Of a DNA stretch of 64,000 nt, positions 1 to 9,375 are shown piece after piece (positions within the stretch are counted from its first letter, which is position 1; the number at the start of each line of letters is the position of its first letter). A model generated the notes under the pieces. That model did no database searches and was not told the origin of the DNA. It worked only from the letters and a program-made list of their open reading frames with translations. The translations under genes were made by a program, and so were the position numbers. Source of the DNA: Streptomyces actinomycinicus (GTDB taxonomy: Bacteria; Actinomycetota; Actinomycetes; Streptomycetales; Streptomycetaceae); NCBI RefSeq assembly GCF_016741775.1, contig NZ_JAERRK010000015.1, forward strand, positions 62,001 through 126,000. Direction: 5' to 3'.

Positions 1-2145
1 ATCTGCTCCAGCGACGAGCTGGGCATGGGCGACGACGGCAACCACGGCATCATCGTGCTGCCCCCCGAGACCGAGGTCGGCAAGGACGCCATCGAGCTGC
101 TCGAGCTGGTCGACGAGGTCCTGGACATCGCCGTCACCGCCAACCGCGGCGACTGCCTGTCCATCCGCGGTGTCGCCCGTGAGACGGCCATCGCCTACGG
201 CCTGCCGCTGCGCGACCCGGCCCTGATCGACGTCCCGGCCCCGAACGCCTACGGCTACCCGGTGCAGGTCTCCGACGCCGCGGGCTGCGACCGCTTCACC
301 GCCCGCACGGTCACCGGCCTGAGCCCCGAGGCACGCTCCCCGATCTGGCTGCAGCGCCGGCTGCAGAAGGTCGGCATGCGCCCGATCTCGCTCGCCGTCG
401 ACATCACCAACTACGTGATGATGGAGCTGGGCCAGCCGCTGCACGCCTACGACCGGGCCCTGGTCCAGGGCACCATCGGCGTCCGCCGGGCCCAGGAGGG
501 CGAGAAGCTCGTCACCCTCGACGGCGTCGAGCGCAAGCTGCACGCCGAGGACCTGGTCATCACCGACGAGCGCGGCCCCATCGGCCTCGCCGGCGTCATG
601 GGCGGCGCCAACACGGAGATCGCCGACCACGACGCCACGGGGAACGGGGCGAACGCCACCACCGACGTGGTCATCGAGGCGGCCCACTTCAACGCCGTGT
701 CGGTCGCCCGCACCGGCCGCCGCCACAAGCTGCTGTCCGAGGCGTCCCGCCGCTTCGAGCGCGGCGTCGACCCGCAGGCCGCCGCGGCCGCCGCGCAGCG
801 CACCGTGGACCTGCTGGTGCTCCTCGCGGGCGGCACCGCGGAGGCCGGCGTCACCGAGATCATCGCGCCCTCGGCCCCGCACACGATCACCGTCCCGGCC
901 GACCACCCGGACAAGGTGGCGGGCGTCGAGTACGGCCGCGAGACGGTCGTGCGCCGCCTCCAGGAGGTCGGCTGCGACGTGTACGGGCAGGACGAGCTGA
1001 TCGTCACCGTCCCGTCCTGGCGCCCCGACCTCGTCGACGCCAACGACCTGGCCGAAGAGGTCATCCGGCTGGAGGGCTACGAGAACCTGCCCTCCACGCT
1101 GCCCAAGCTGCCCTCGCAGCGCGGTCTGACCCACCGCCAGCGGCTGCACCGCCGGGTCGGCCGGGCCCTGGCCGGCGCGGGCTACGTCGAGGCGCCGAAC
1201 TACCCGTTCATCGGCGAGCAGGTCTTCGACCAGCTCGGCCTGGAGGCCGACGACCCGGCCCGCCGCGTCGTGAAGCTGGTCAACCCGCTCAACGACGAGG
1301 AGCCCGCGCTGCGCACCACGCTGCTGCCGGGTCTGCTCGGTGCGCTGCGGCGCAACGCCGGCCGGGGCGCGCACGACCTCGCCCTGTTCGAGACCGGGCT
1401 GGTCTTCCTCCCGCGCGCGGAGCAGCGCGTCGCCACGCACCTGCCCGTCGACCGGCGTCCCACCGACGAGGAGCTGGCCGCGCTGAACGCAGCGCTGCCC
1501 GACCAGCCGCGGCACGTCGCCGCCGTCCTCACGGGCGCTCGCGAGCAGTCCGGCTGGTGGGGCGGCGGCCGTCCGGCCGGGTGGGCCGACGCCGTCGAGG
1601 CGGCCCGCGCCGTGGCGCGCGAGGCCGGCGCGGAGCTGGTCGTGCGCAAGGGCGCCTACGGTCCCTGGCACCCCGGCCGCTGCGCCGAGCTGGTGGTCGT
1701 CGCCGACGGCACCGAGCAGGTCGTGGGACACGCAGGAGAACTGCACCCGCGTGTCCTGAAGGCCCTGGGCCTGCCCGAGCGCACGTGCGCGATGGAGCTG
1801 GACCTGGACGCCCTGGAGGCGGTGGGCGACGGTGCTCCGCAGGCGCCGAGCATCTCCACGTTCCCGGTGGCCACGCAGGACGTCGCTCTCGTCGTCGACA
1901 AGCCGGTACCCGCGGCCGAGGTCGAGGCGGCGCTGCGCGAGGGCGCGGGCGAGCTGCTGGAGTCCATCCGGCTGTTCGACGTGTACGAGAACGCCGAGCA
2001 GCTGGGCGACGGCAAGAAGTCGCTGGCGTACGCGCTGCGGTTCCGGGCCGGTGACCGGACGCTGACGGTGGACGAGGCGTCGGCCGCGCGGGATGCGGCG
2101 GTCGCCCTCGCGGGCGAGCGGACGGGTGCGGTGCTGCGCGGCTGA
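1..2145 (+). CDS. pheT: Phenylalanyl-tRNA synthetase beta subunit (5' end outside window)
   Basis: Beta chain of the alpha2beta2 cytoplasmic enzyme that charges tRNA-Phe; the beta chain carries tRNA-binding and editing domains. The frame is open from base 1 (reads ICSSDELGMG) so roughly the first 120 residues and pheS lie upstream of the window. What is present is the end of the tRNA-binding OB fold, the B3/B4 editing region, the B5 and catalytic-like core (RPDLVDANDLAEEVIRLEG), and the C-terminal FDX-ACB domain starting near SISTFPVATQDVALVV. The 714 visible codons plus the missing part match the usual length of about 830. A strong hairpin follows 20 bases after the TGA stop. Identification is secure. 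Confidence 0.97.
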   Translation: MCSSDELGMGDDGNHGIIVLPPETEVGKDAIELLELVDEVLDIAVTANRGDCLSIRGVARETAIAYGLPLRDPALIDVPAPNAYGYPVQVSDAAGCDRFTARTVTGLSPEARSPIWLQRRLQKVGMRPISLAVDITNYVMMELGQPLHAYDRALVQGTIGVRRAQEGEKLVTLDGVERKLHAEDLVITDERGPIGLAGVMGGANTEIADHDATGNGANATTDVVIEAAHFNAVSVARTGRRHKLLSEASRRFERGVDPQAAAAAAQRTVDLLVLLAGGTAEAGVTEIIAPSAPHTITVPADHPDKVAGVEYGRETVVRRLQEVGCDVYGQDELIVTVPSWRPDLVDANDLAEEVIRLEGYENLPSTLPKLPSQRGLTHRQRLHRRVGRALAGAGYVEAPNYPFIGEQVFDQLGLEADDPARRVVKLVNPLNDEEPALRTTLLPGLLGALRRNAGRGAHDLALFETGLVFLPRAEQRVATHLPVDRRPTDEELAALNAALPDQPRHVAAVLTGAREQSGWWGGGRPAGWADAVEAARAVAREAGAELVVRKGAYGPWHPGRCAELVVVADGTEQVVGHAGELHPRVLKALGLPERTCAMELDLDALEAVGDGAPQAPSISTFPVATQDVALVVDKPVPAAEVEAALREGAGELLESIRLFDVYENAEQLGDGKKSLAYALRFRAGDRTLTVDEASAARDAAVALAGERTGAVLRG

Positions 2146-2164
2146 GCGCCGCACGGGGTTGTGC

Positions 2165-2203
2165 GCGCGGGCCGGCTGCGGGTGTGCCGTGGCCGGCCCG
2201 CGC
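2165..2203 (+). terminator. Hairpin terminator after pheT
   Basis: A perfect 12-bp stem (GCGCGGGCCGGC at 2165-2176 pairing with 2192-2203) lies just past the pheT stop. The bases after it (GCGCAGTTCCCCGCGCCC, from 2200) resemble the reverse of an intergenic stem-loop element that I remember as common in Streptomyces and that also appears at 29143-29190. There is no T-run, as is usual for this genus. Confidence 0.6.
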
Positions 2204-2397
2204 AGTTCCCCGCGCCCTCCGGGGCCCGCCGACCCCGGTGTCAGCTGCATAAATGCAGGTTGCCTCGGGTTATCTCACTCGTTCGGGTGGGAACGGACGG
2301 CGATCCGGCCCACCCGGGTCGTGCGATGGACAGAATCGGACCGGCCTTTCGGGGTCGGTCCGTCTGCTTGTCAGGGCCCACATGGGGGACCAGAGGC

Positions 2398-3462
2398 ATG
2401 ATCCGCATCAAGGCACGGGCGCCCACCGCGCGAGGAGCCGTTCTGCCCACGGTCTGGGGAGCAGTGGCCGTCGGCTACAAGTTCGGTTGCCCGCTCGCCC
2501 AGCAGGACGGGCTCGGGGCGCGCATCGCCACCAGCGCCGTGTTCTTCGCCGTCGGCACCGGTCTCATACTCCATGTCCGCCGCACCCTGCTGCGGGAGCT
2601 GCGGCTCGCCCGGCGGGCGGCACGGGCCGCGCAGAACGTCGTGCTGCGCCCGCTGCCGCCGCGTCTCGACGGGCTCAACGTGGCAGCCGCCCAGCTGTCC
2701 GCCGACCGGGGCGCGAGCGTCGGCGGTGATCTGTACGAGGCCGTCGCCACCGAGCACGGGGTGCGCGTGGTGATGGGGGACGTACGGGGGCACGGGCTGG
2801 CCGCTCTCGGCACGGTCGCCGCCCTGCTCGGCAGCTTCCGCGAGGCCGCCCACGACGAGCCCGAACTGGGCCGGGTGCTGGGCAGACTGGACCGGGCCCT
2901 CGCTCGGCACCTGCGGGAACGCGCCCGGGCCGAGCACCCGGCGAGCGGCGCCTCGGACCCCGACAACCCGGTCGCCGAGGAGTTCGTCACCGTACTGCTC
3001 CTGGAGATCGGCAGGGACGGCGAGCTGCGGGTCCTCAACTGCGGCCATCCGTGGCCTTACCTGCTCCGGGGTGCGCGGGTCGACCCGCTGACCCGTGCCG
3101 AGCCACTGCCGCCGCTGGGGCCGTTCCCGCTGCCCGCGGAGCTGCAGGCACGTCCGTGCGGCCGTCTGCTGCCGGGCGAGTCGCTCGTGCTGTTCACGGA
3201 CGGCGCGGAGGACGCACGGGACGGCCGCGGCCGGTTCTTCTCGCTGCCGCGGACCCTGCGGGAAGCCGTACGGGATCACCCCGTCTCTCCCCAGACGGTC
3301 CTGCGCACGCTCTTCACCGCGCTGCTGCACCACACGGGCGGCAGGCCGACGGACGACGTGGCCGTACTGGTGCTGCGCAACGACCGTCGCGTCCCGGCGG
3401 CGGGCCCGGCCAAGCCACCGCTTTTCGAGGGGGAGCCGGCGGCTTGGCCGGCATCTCAGTGA
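2398..3462 (+). CDS. Membrane-anchored SpoIIE/PP2C-family serine phosphatase
   Basis: Protein of 354 residues with two N-terminal hydrophobic segments (about residues 12-30 and 42-60) and a cytoplasmic SpoIIE-type PP2C domain. Metal-binding motifs are visible: GGDLYEAV, GDVRGHGLAAL, FTDGAEDARD and a closing DDVAVLVL. Such phosphatases usually dephosphorylate anti-sigma-factor antagonists (STAS proteins) in partner-switching circuits; no partner gene is adjacent, so its target is unknown. The frame is open further upstream to a GTG at 2161, but that codon abuts the pheT terminator; the ATG at 2398 with AGAGG just before it is preferred. Family confident, role inferred. Confidence 0.88.
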   Translation: MIRIKARAPTARGAVLPTVWGAVAVGYKFGCPLAQQDGLGARIATSAVFFAVGTGLILHVRRTLLRELRLARRAARAAQNVVLRPLPPRLDGLNVAAAQLSADRGASVGGDLYEAVATEHGVRVVMGDVRGHGLAALGTVAALLGSFREAAHDEPELGRVLGRLDRALARHLRERARAEHPASGASDPDNPVAEEFVTVLLLEIGRDGELRVLNCGHPWPYLLRGARVDPLTRAEPLPPLGPFPLPAELQARPCGRLLPGESLVLFTDGAEDARDGRGRFFSLPRTLREAVRDHPVSPQTVLRTLFTALLHHTGGRPTDDVAVLVLRNDRRVPAAGPAKPPLFEGEPAAWPASQ

Positions 3463-3516
3463 AGCGTGGCGACACGCTGAGCGACAGTGCGTGCACGCCG
3501 CGGATGCGGGCACTCC

Positions 3517-3535
3517 GTTCACACCCCGTGTGAAC
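3517..3535. promoter_or_regulatory. Perfect palindrome upstream of the HTH-TPR regulator
   Basis: GTTCACAC and its exact reverse complement are separated by CCC, giving a 19-bp palindrome 47 bases before the next start codon. A TACGCT hexamer at 3545-3550 is a plausible -10, which would put the palindrome around the -35. It is a good candidate operator, possibly for autoregulation; the binding protein is not known. Confidence 0.5.
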
Positions 3536-3581
3536 CCGTACGCACTACGCTGACCGCACCAGGCCACTCGGGGGGCATTCC

Positions 3582-4922
3582 ATGCAGCCCAACACTCTGC
3601 TCGACGCCATCCTGGACGAGGCGGGGATCTCGCACGCCGGTCTCGCCGCCCACGTCAACCAGGCGGGACGCGCACGCGGTCTCGCGCTGCGCTACGAACA
3701 CACCGCCGTGGCGCGCTGGTTGAAGGGCCAGCGGCCCCGCGGCCAGGTGCCCGACCTGATCTGCGAGGTGCTGGCCGCCCGGCTGCACCGGCCCGTCACC
3801 CTGGACGACATCGGCCTCGGAGTGCCCGGCGAGCCGAGCGCACCGCACGCCGGTTCCCTGTCCGGCTTCGTGGAGCGGGCCACCGCCCTGTGGCGCTCGG
3901 ACGAACAGCAGCGCCCCCACGTGCTCGGCGCCCAGGCCGTCACCGGCACCCCGGCCGTGATGCCGGTGTGGGAGTGGGAGAACCCGCCCGAGGACGTCGA
4001 CGTCTCCCGGGGCGGGCGGCACCAGGTCACCGCGGCCGACATCGAGATGCTGCGCGCCGCCCGCACGCACTACGAGCAGCTGTACCGGAAGGCCGGCGGC
4101 ATCGCGACGCGGACGCGGATCGTCGGTTTCCTCAACGCCGAGGCCGCGCCGCTGCTGCGGGGCAGCTACACCGATGCCACCGGGCGCCAACTGCACCGCA
4201 CGACGGGCGGGTTGGTGGCGATCGCGGGCATCTGTGCGTACGACTCCGACGCCCACGGGCTCGCCCAGCGCTATTTCCACCAGGCGCTGCGGCTCGCGAA
4301 GGCCAGCGGCGACCGCGGACTCGGCGCGTACGTGATCGCCCTCCTGGTCAACCAGTCGCTGTTCATGCGGGAGTACCGGCAGGCCGTCGCCTTCGCCGAG
4401 GCGGCGCTGCGGGCCGCCGGCCGGCACATCACCCCGGCGCTCGCCTCCGACCTGTACGCGATGCAGGCCAAGGCGTACGCGCACCTCGGTGACGGCGGCA
4501 GCGCGCTGTCCTGCATCCGCCGTGCGGAGGCGGCGGCCGAGCGGATCCGGCGCGGGTACGAGCCGGACGAGACCGGTTACGTGCAGCCGGGGCTCGTCAA
4601 TGTGCAGGTGGCCGAGGCCCTGCTGAGCCTCGGGGAACTCGCCGCCGCCCGGGAGCATGCCGCGGCGGCCGTCGACAACCCCGCCCACGACCGGGGGCGG
4701 GTGCACCGGCTGGCGATGCTCAGCACCATCGAACTGCGCCAGGGCAACGCCGAGAAGGCGGTGGTCAGCGCCGTGCAGATGGCCGAGCAGGCGCGCGGGA
4801 TGGAGTCGCAGCGGCTGCGTGACAGACTCCGCGCGGTACGCGAGCATCTGGTGCGCTGCGGCTCGGCCGACACCGCCGAGGCCGCCGAACTCATCGACGG
4901 GGCATTGCGCGTACCGCTGTAG
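3582..4922 (+). CDS. HTH/TPR-type transcriptional regulator (NsdA-like family)
   Basis: Protein of 446 residues. The first ~75 residues look like an XRE-type helix-turn-helix (LLDAILDEAGISHAGLAAHV, then AVARWLKGQRPRG). Residues about 190-430 are alpha-helical and TPR-like (for example AHGLAQRYFHQALRLAKASG and YRQAVAFAEAALRAAG). This architecture is typical of streptomycete developmental and antibiotic regulators of the NsdA kind; I cannot say it is the orthologue. A GGGGGG Shine-Dalgarno sits 6 bases before the ATG. The palindrome at 3517-3535 may be its own operator. Confidence 0.8.
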   Translation: MQPNTLLDAILDEAGISHAGLAAHVNQAGRARGLALRYEHTAVARWLKGQRPRGQVPDLICEVLAARLHRPVTLDDIGLGVPGEPSAPHAGSLSGFVERATALWRSDEQQRPHVLGAQAVTGTPAVMPVWEWENPPEDVDVSRGGRHQVTAADIEMLRAARTHYEQLYRKAGGIATRTRIVGFLNAEAAPLLRGSYTDATGRQLHRTTGGLVAIAGICAYDSDAHGLAQRYFHQALRLAKASGDRGLGAYVIALLVNQSLFMREYRQAVAFAEAALRAAGRHITPALASDLYAMQAKAYAHLGDGGSALSCIRRAEAAAERIRRGYEPDETGYVQPGLVNVQVAEALLSLGELAAAREHAAAAVDNPAHDRGRVHRLAMLSTIELRQGNAEKAVVSAVQMAEQARGMESQRLRDRLRAVREHLVRCGSADTAEAAELIDGALRVPL

Positions 4923-4987
4923 GCCCACTGTGGGAGCACCGTCGCTGCTGCGATATTGCCACTTACTCGGCGGAAGGTGGCAGAACC

Positions 4988-5524
4988 GTGCAGTGGACGA
5001 AACAGAACGAACAAACTGTGTATGAAAACCGCTGGTTCAGCGTCAATCTCGCAGATGTCGAGCTGCCGGACGGCCGGCACCTGGACCACTTCCTGATCCG
5101 GCTGCGTCCCGTGGCCGTGGCCACGGTCGTCAACGAGGCGAACGAAGTGCTGCTGCTGTGGCGGCACCGCTTCATCACCGACAGCTGGGGCTGGGAACTG
5201 GCCGCGGGCGTGGTCGAGGACGGCGAGGACATCGCGAGGGCGGCGGCCAGGGAACTGGAGGAGGAGACCGGCTGGCGGCCGGGGCCCCTGCACCACCTCA
5301 TGAGCGTGGAGCCGTCCAACGGCCTCACCGACGCCCGGCACCACATCTACTGGTCCGACCGGGGCGAGTACGTGGGACATCCCGTGGACGACTTCGAGTC
5401 GGACCGGCGGGAATGGGTGCCCCTCAAAGTCGTCCCCGACCTGATCGCCCGTGGGGAGGTCCCGGCCGCCAACATGGCGGCCGCGTTACTCCTCCTGCAC
5501 CACCTCAGGCTCGCCGAGGGCTAG
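4988..5524 (+). CDS. NUDIX hydrolase
   Basis: Protein of 178 residues, probably a nucleoside-diphosphate-sugar or ADP-ribose type pyrophosphatase. A complete Nudix box is visible, G-x5-E-x7-REL-EEE-TGW, running from GVVEDGE to ETGW. GTG is the start, with GGAAGG about ten bases upstream. It follows the HTH-TPR gene by 65 bases on the same strand. Its TAG stop overlaps the stop of the convergent small gene in a shared CTAG. The substrate cannot be told from sequence. Confidence 0.92.
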   Translation: MQWTKQNEQTVYENRWFSVNLADVELPDGRHLDHFLIRLRPVAVATVVNEANEVLLLWRHRFITDSWGWELAAGVVEDGEDIARAAARELEEETGWRPGPLHHLMSVEPSNGLTDARHHIYWSDRGEYVGHPVDDFESDRREWVPLKVVPDLIARGEVPAANMAAALLLLHHLRLAEG

Positions 5525-5781
5525 TGGGTCCCCAGCGCCTGCCAGACCGTCACCACGAGCGCGCCGAGCGCGGTCAGCACGGCGAGCGAGGGCAGCGGCC
5601 AGCGTGCGTGTTCCAGCGAGGCCATCCGGGAGTTCAGCTCGTCCAGCTCCTTGGCGGTCTCCTCCGTACGGTGGCGGAGCAGCGCCAGCCCTCCCTCCAC
5701 ACGGGTGTAGGCCACGTCCAGGCGGCGCCGTAACTCTGCGAGTTCTCCATGGACCACGGGATGCTCCGGGTCGGCGGTCAC
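5521..5781 (-). CDS. Small tail-anchored coiled-coil protein
   Basis: Protein of 86 residues with a long amphipathic helix (ELAELRRRLDVAYTRVEG through ELDELNSRMASLE), followed by one C-terminal transmembrane segment (LPSLAVLTALGALVVTVWQ) and a three-residue tail. The frame extends further 5', but the GTG at 5781 has a strong AAAGGAG eight bases upstream and is the likely start. It is convergent with the NUDIX gene and shares CTAG with its stop. I do not recognise a named family. Confidence 0.7.
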   Translation of the reverse strand: MTADPEHPVVHGELAELRRRLDVAYTRVEGGLALLRHRTEETAKELDELNSRMASLEHARWPLPSLAVLTALGALVVTVWQALGTH

Positions 5782-5922
5782 GGGTCCGCTCCTTTCGGTA
5801 GTCGAAATGGATGGTTCCGCATCCCTTGCATGCGCATGAAGAGTCAACTCGCCTGGTGGGCGCATGGGGAGCGTGTGCGAAGGGCATATGCGTGCCCGGC
5901 GCGCACACGGTGTGTGAAACGG

Positions 5923-5957
5923 ACGGGCCCGGCACCGAAGTCCGGTGCCGGGCCCGT
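5923..5957 (-). terminator. Hairpin terminator after the 3-hydroxyacyl-CoA dehydrogenase gene
   Basis: A perfect 15-bp GC-rich stem (5923-5937 with 5943-5957) and a five-base loop lie 18 bases beyond the stop of the minus-strand dehydrogenase gene. The stem is symmetrical and could also stop transcription from the other side. Confidence 0.75.
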
Positions 5958-5975
5958 AGGCGTCGCTCTTCGTAA

Positions 5976-6851
5976 TCAGCCGTAGGTGTAGAAGCCGGAG
6001 CCGGTCTTCCGGCCGAGCCGGCCGGCCTCGACCATGCGCTGCAGCAGCGGGGGAGCGGCGTACAACGGCTCCTTGTACTCGGTGTACATGGAGTTGGCGA
6101 TGGACACGACGGTGTCCAGGCCGATCAGGTCGGACAGCTTCAGCGGGCCCATCGGGTGGGCGCAGCCCATCTCCATGCCGTTGTCGATGTCCTCGCGGCT
6201 CGCGATGCCCGACTCGAACATCCGGATCGCGGACAGCAGGTAGGGCACGAGCAGCGCGTTCACCACGAAACCGGAGCGGTCCTGGGCGCGGATGGCGTGC
6301 TTGCCGAGCACCTTCTCGGCGAAGAGCTGGGCGCGGCTGAGGGTGCCCTCGGAGGTGGTGAGCGCCGGGATCAGCTCGACCAGGTTCTGCACCGGGGCCG
6401 GGTTGAAGAAGTGGATGCCGACGACGTGGTCCGGGCGCGACGTGGTGACCGCCAGCTTCACCAGCGGGATCGAGGAGGTGTTGGAGGCCAGGATCGCGTC
6501 GGCCCGGGTCACCACCTGGTCGAGCACCTGGAAGATCTCGGTCTTCACCTGCTCGTTCTCGACGACGGCCTCGATCACCAGGTCCCGGTCGGCGAACTCG
6601 CCGAGATCCGTGGTGAAGCTCAGCCGCGCCTGCGTGTCGTCCCGCTCCGCCTCACTGATCTTGCCGCGCTCGGCGGCCTTGGCCAGGGAGTTGAACAGCC
6701 GGGTACGGCCGATCTCCAAGGCCTCGCCGGTGGTCTCGGCGACCTTCACGTCCAGTCCCGCGCGGGCGCACACCTCGGCGATGCCCGCGCCCATCTGGCC
6801 GCAGCCCACGACTCCGACGCGCGCAATGTCTCCCGATGGGAAGTCCGTCAC
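5976..6851 (-). CDS. 3-hydroxybutyryl-CoA / 3-hydroxyacyl-CoA dehydrogenase
   Basis: Protein of 291 residues that interconverts 3-hydroxyacyl-CoA and 3-oxoacyl-CoA with NAD(P) in short-chain fatty acid or butyryl-CoA metabolism. The N-terminal Rossmann motif is GCGQMGAGIAEV, then SNTSSIPL and the catalytic-histidine motif HFFNPAP; the C-terminal dimerisation domain contains HPMGPLKLSDLIGLD. Size fits the stand-alone family (about 280-290). GTG at 6851 is preferred over upstream options because GAAGGGG sits six bases before it. Transcribed divergently from the GHL10 hydrolase. Paralogues are common, so the exact pathway is open. Confidence 0.92.
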   Translation of the reverse strand: MTDFPSGDIARVGVVGCGQMGAGIAEVCARAGLDVKVAETTGEALEIGRTRLFNSLAKAAERGKISEAERDDTQARLSFTTDLGEFADRDLVIEAVVENEQVKTEIFQVLDQVVTRADAILASNTSSIPLVKLAVTTSRPDHVVGIHFFNPAPVQNLVELIPALTTSEGTLSRAQLFAEKVLGKHAIRAQDRSGFVVNALLVPYLLSAIRMFESGIASREDIDNGMEMGCAHPMGPLKLSDLIGLDTVVSIANSMYTEYKEPLYAAPPLLQRMVEAGRLGRKTGSGFYTYG

Positions 6852-7018
6852 ATCGACCCCTTCGCTGGTTCTCCGGCTCGCTGGCAGACCTCCGGGTCGG
6901 CGCCTGCTCCGAACGTGCACGTTACCGTCAAGTATCGATGATCGATCGCGCGGGTGGAGGCATCCTGGAGCGCGGAACGATCCGTGACGGAGCGGATCCG
7001 GAGCGTACGGGGGTGCGC

Positions 7019-8242
7019 ATGGGGCGCATGTCACGCCGGGCCTTCGCCCTGGCCGCGCTGTCCACGCTGGCCACGGCACCGCGCGCGGCGGCCGGGGGTG
7101 CCGGGTCCGGCGCGAGCGCCGCGATGCGGGGCGTCTGGATCGCCACCGTCGTCAACCGGGACTGGCCCTCGCGGCCCGGCCTCACGGCGAACGCGCAGCG
7201 CAAGGAACTGATCGCCCACCTCGACCGGGCGGTCCGTGACCGGCTCAACACGGTGATCCTCCAGGTCCGGCCCACGGCCGACGCCCTGTGGCCGTCGCCG
7301 TACGAACCCTGGTCCGAGTACCTCACCGGCACCCAGGGCAAGCACCCCGGCTGGGACCCGCTGGGCACGGCCGTCGCGGAGGCCCACGCCCGCGGACTGC
7401 AACTGCACGCCTGGTTCAATCCGTACCGGATCGCCAACCACGCCGATCCGGGCCGGCTGGCCGCCTCCCACCCGGCCCGCAAGCACCCCGGCTGGGTGGT
7501 GCCCTACGGCGGCCGGCTCTACTACGACCCCGGTCTGCCCGAGGTCCGCGCCTTCGTGCAGCGGGCGATCCTCGACGCGGTCGCCCGCTATCCGGTCGAC
7601 GCCGTCCACTTCGACGACTACTTCTACCCCTACCCGGTCGCCGGGCAGACCTTCGACGACGACGACGCCTACGACCGTCACGGCGGCGCGTTCTCCGGCC
7701 GGGCCGCCTGGCGACGGGACAACGTCGACCGGCTGGTGCAGGAGACGGCAGCGGGGATCAAGCGGGTCCGGCCCGGCACCCGGTTCGGGATCAGCCCCTT
7801 CGGCGTGTGGCGCAACGCCTCGTCCGACGCGCGGGGCTCCGACACGCAGGCGGGCGTCGAGACGTACGACGACATGCACGCGGACACCCGCAAGTGGGTC
7901 CGCAACCACTGGATCGACTACATCGTCCCGCAGCTGTACTGGCACCTGGGCAACGCCGCGGCCGACTACGCGAAGCTGGTCGAGTGGTGGGCCGGGGTCG
8001 CCGAGGGGACCAGGACACACCTGTACGTCGGCGAGGCCCTGTACCGGGCCGGGGCCGCCGGGCAGCCCGCCGCCTGGCGGGACCCGGTCGAGCTGTCCCG
8101 GCACCTCACGCTGGCCGCGAAGCACCCGCAGGTGCGCGGCCACGTGTTCTTCGCCGCCAAGGACCTGGCGGCCGATCGGATCGGGGCGATGGCACGGGTG
8201 GTCGCCGACCACTACCCGGGGCCGGCGAAACCACCGCGCTGA
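7019..8242 (+). CDS. Tat-exported glycosyl-hydrolase-like family 10 (DUF187/GHL10) protein
   Basis: Protein of 407 residues. The N-terminus carries a twin-arginine signal (SRRAFALAALSTLATA), so export in folded form is expected. The mature part has the GHL10/YngK TIM-barrel signatures: MRGVWIATVVNRDWPS, QVRPTADALWPSPYEPWS, HAWFNPYR, VDAVHFDDYFYPYP and FGISPFGVWRN. The acidic pair in HFDDYF is the likely active site. Some relatives act on carbohydrate or peptidoglycan-like substrates; the substrate here is unknown. ATG at 7019 or at 7028 are both possible starts; 7028 begins directly at the Tat motif. Confidence 0.87.
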   Translation: MGRMSRRAFALAALSTLATAPRAAAGGAGSGASAAMRGVWIATVVNRDWPSRPGLTANAQRKELIAHLDRAVRDRLNTVILQVRPTADALWPSPYEPWSEYLTGTQGKHPGWDPLGTAVAEAHARGLQLHAWFNPYRIANHADPGRLAASHPARKHPGWVVPYGGRLYYDPGLPEVRAFVQRAILDAVARYPVDAVHFDDYFYPYPVAGQTFDDDDAYDRHGGAFSGRAAWRRDNVDRLVQETAAGIKRVRPGTRFGISPFGVWRNASSDARGSDTQAGVETYDDMHADTRKWVRNHWIDYIVPQLYWHLGNAAADYAKLVEWWAGVAEGTRTHLYVGEALYRAGAAGQPAAWRDPVELSRHLTLAAKHPQVRGHVFFAAKDLAADRIGAMARVVADHYPGPAKPPR

Positions 8243-8443
8243 CTACTGCTGTTGCAGGTCGTCCCGGTGCCGGACCTCGCAGTCGGGGCCGGGGGACATC
8301 ACGGCCTCGCGCCCGTCCGGGAAGCGGACCCGGTAGGGCGGATTACCCTCCTGGCCCATCACTTCGACTACTTCCGTGATCTGGTCGTGTTGGCCGACCA
8401 CCCTGCCGTGCTGGACAAGGCGGTCGCCCTTGGATGCGCGCAT
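8243..8443 (-). CDS. DUF1918 domain protein
   Basis: A 66-residue protein that consists almost wholly of a DUF1918 fold, a small SH3-like beta barrel: MRASKGDRLVQHG, then ITEVVEVMGQEG and YRVRFPDGREAVMSPGPD. AGGAGG lies nine bases before the ATG. DUF1918 proteins are common in actinomycetes and lack an assigned biochemical role. It is convergent with the GHL10 gene, the two stops lying side by side with no gap. Confidence 0.85.
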   Translation of the reverse strand: MRASKGDRLVQHGRVVGQHDQITEVVEVMGQEGNPPYRVRFPDGREAVMSPGPDCEVRHRDDLQQQ

Positions 8444-8463
8444 GTGACAGGCCCTCCTCATGA

Positions 8464-9373
<910 letters not shown>

Positions 9374-9375
<2 letters not shown>

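Noticed and set aside
2246..2258. TGCAT-AA-ATGCA upstream of the SpoIIE-type phosphatase as an ARG box
   Set aside because: The half-sites are two bases apart, while ArgR boxes (and both good ones here) have four; probably chance.
2161..2397. Longer form of the SpoIIE-type phosphatase starting at GTG 2161
   Set aside because: The extra 79 codons lie over the pheT terminator and a dispersed repeat half, and read as Arg/Pro-rich non-protein.
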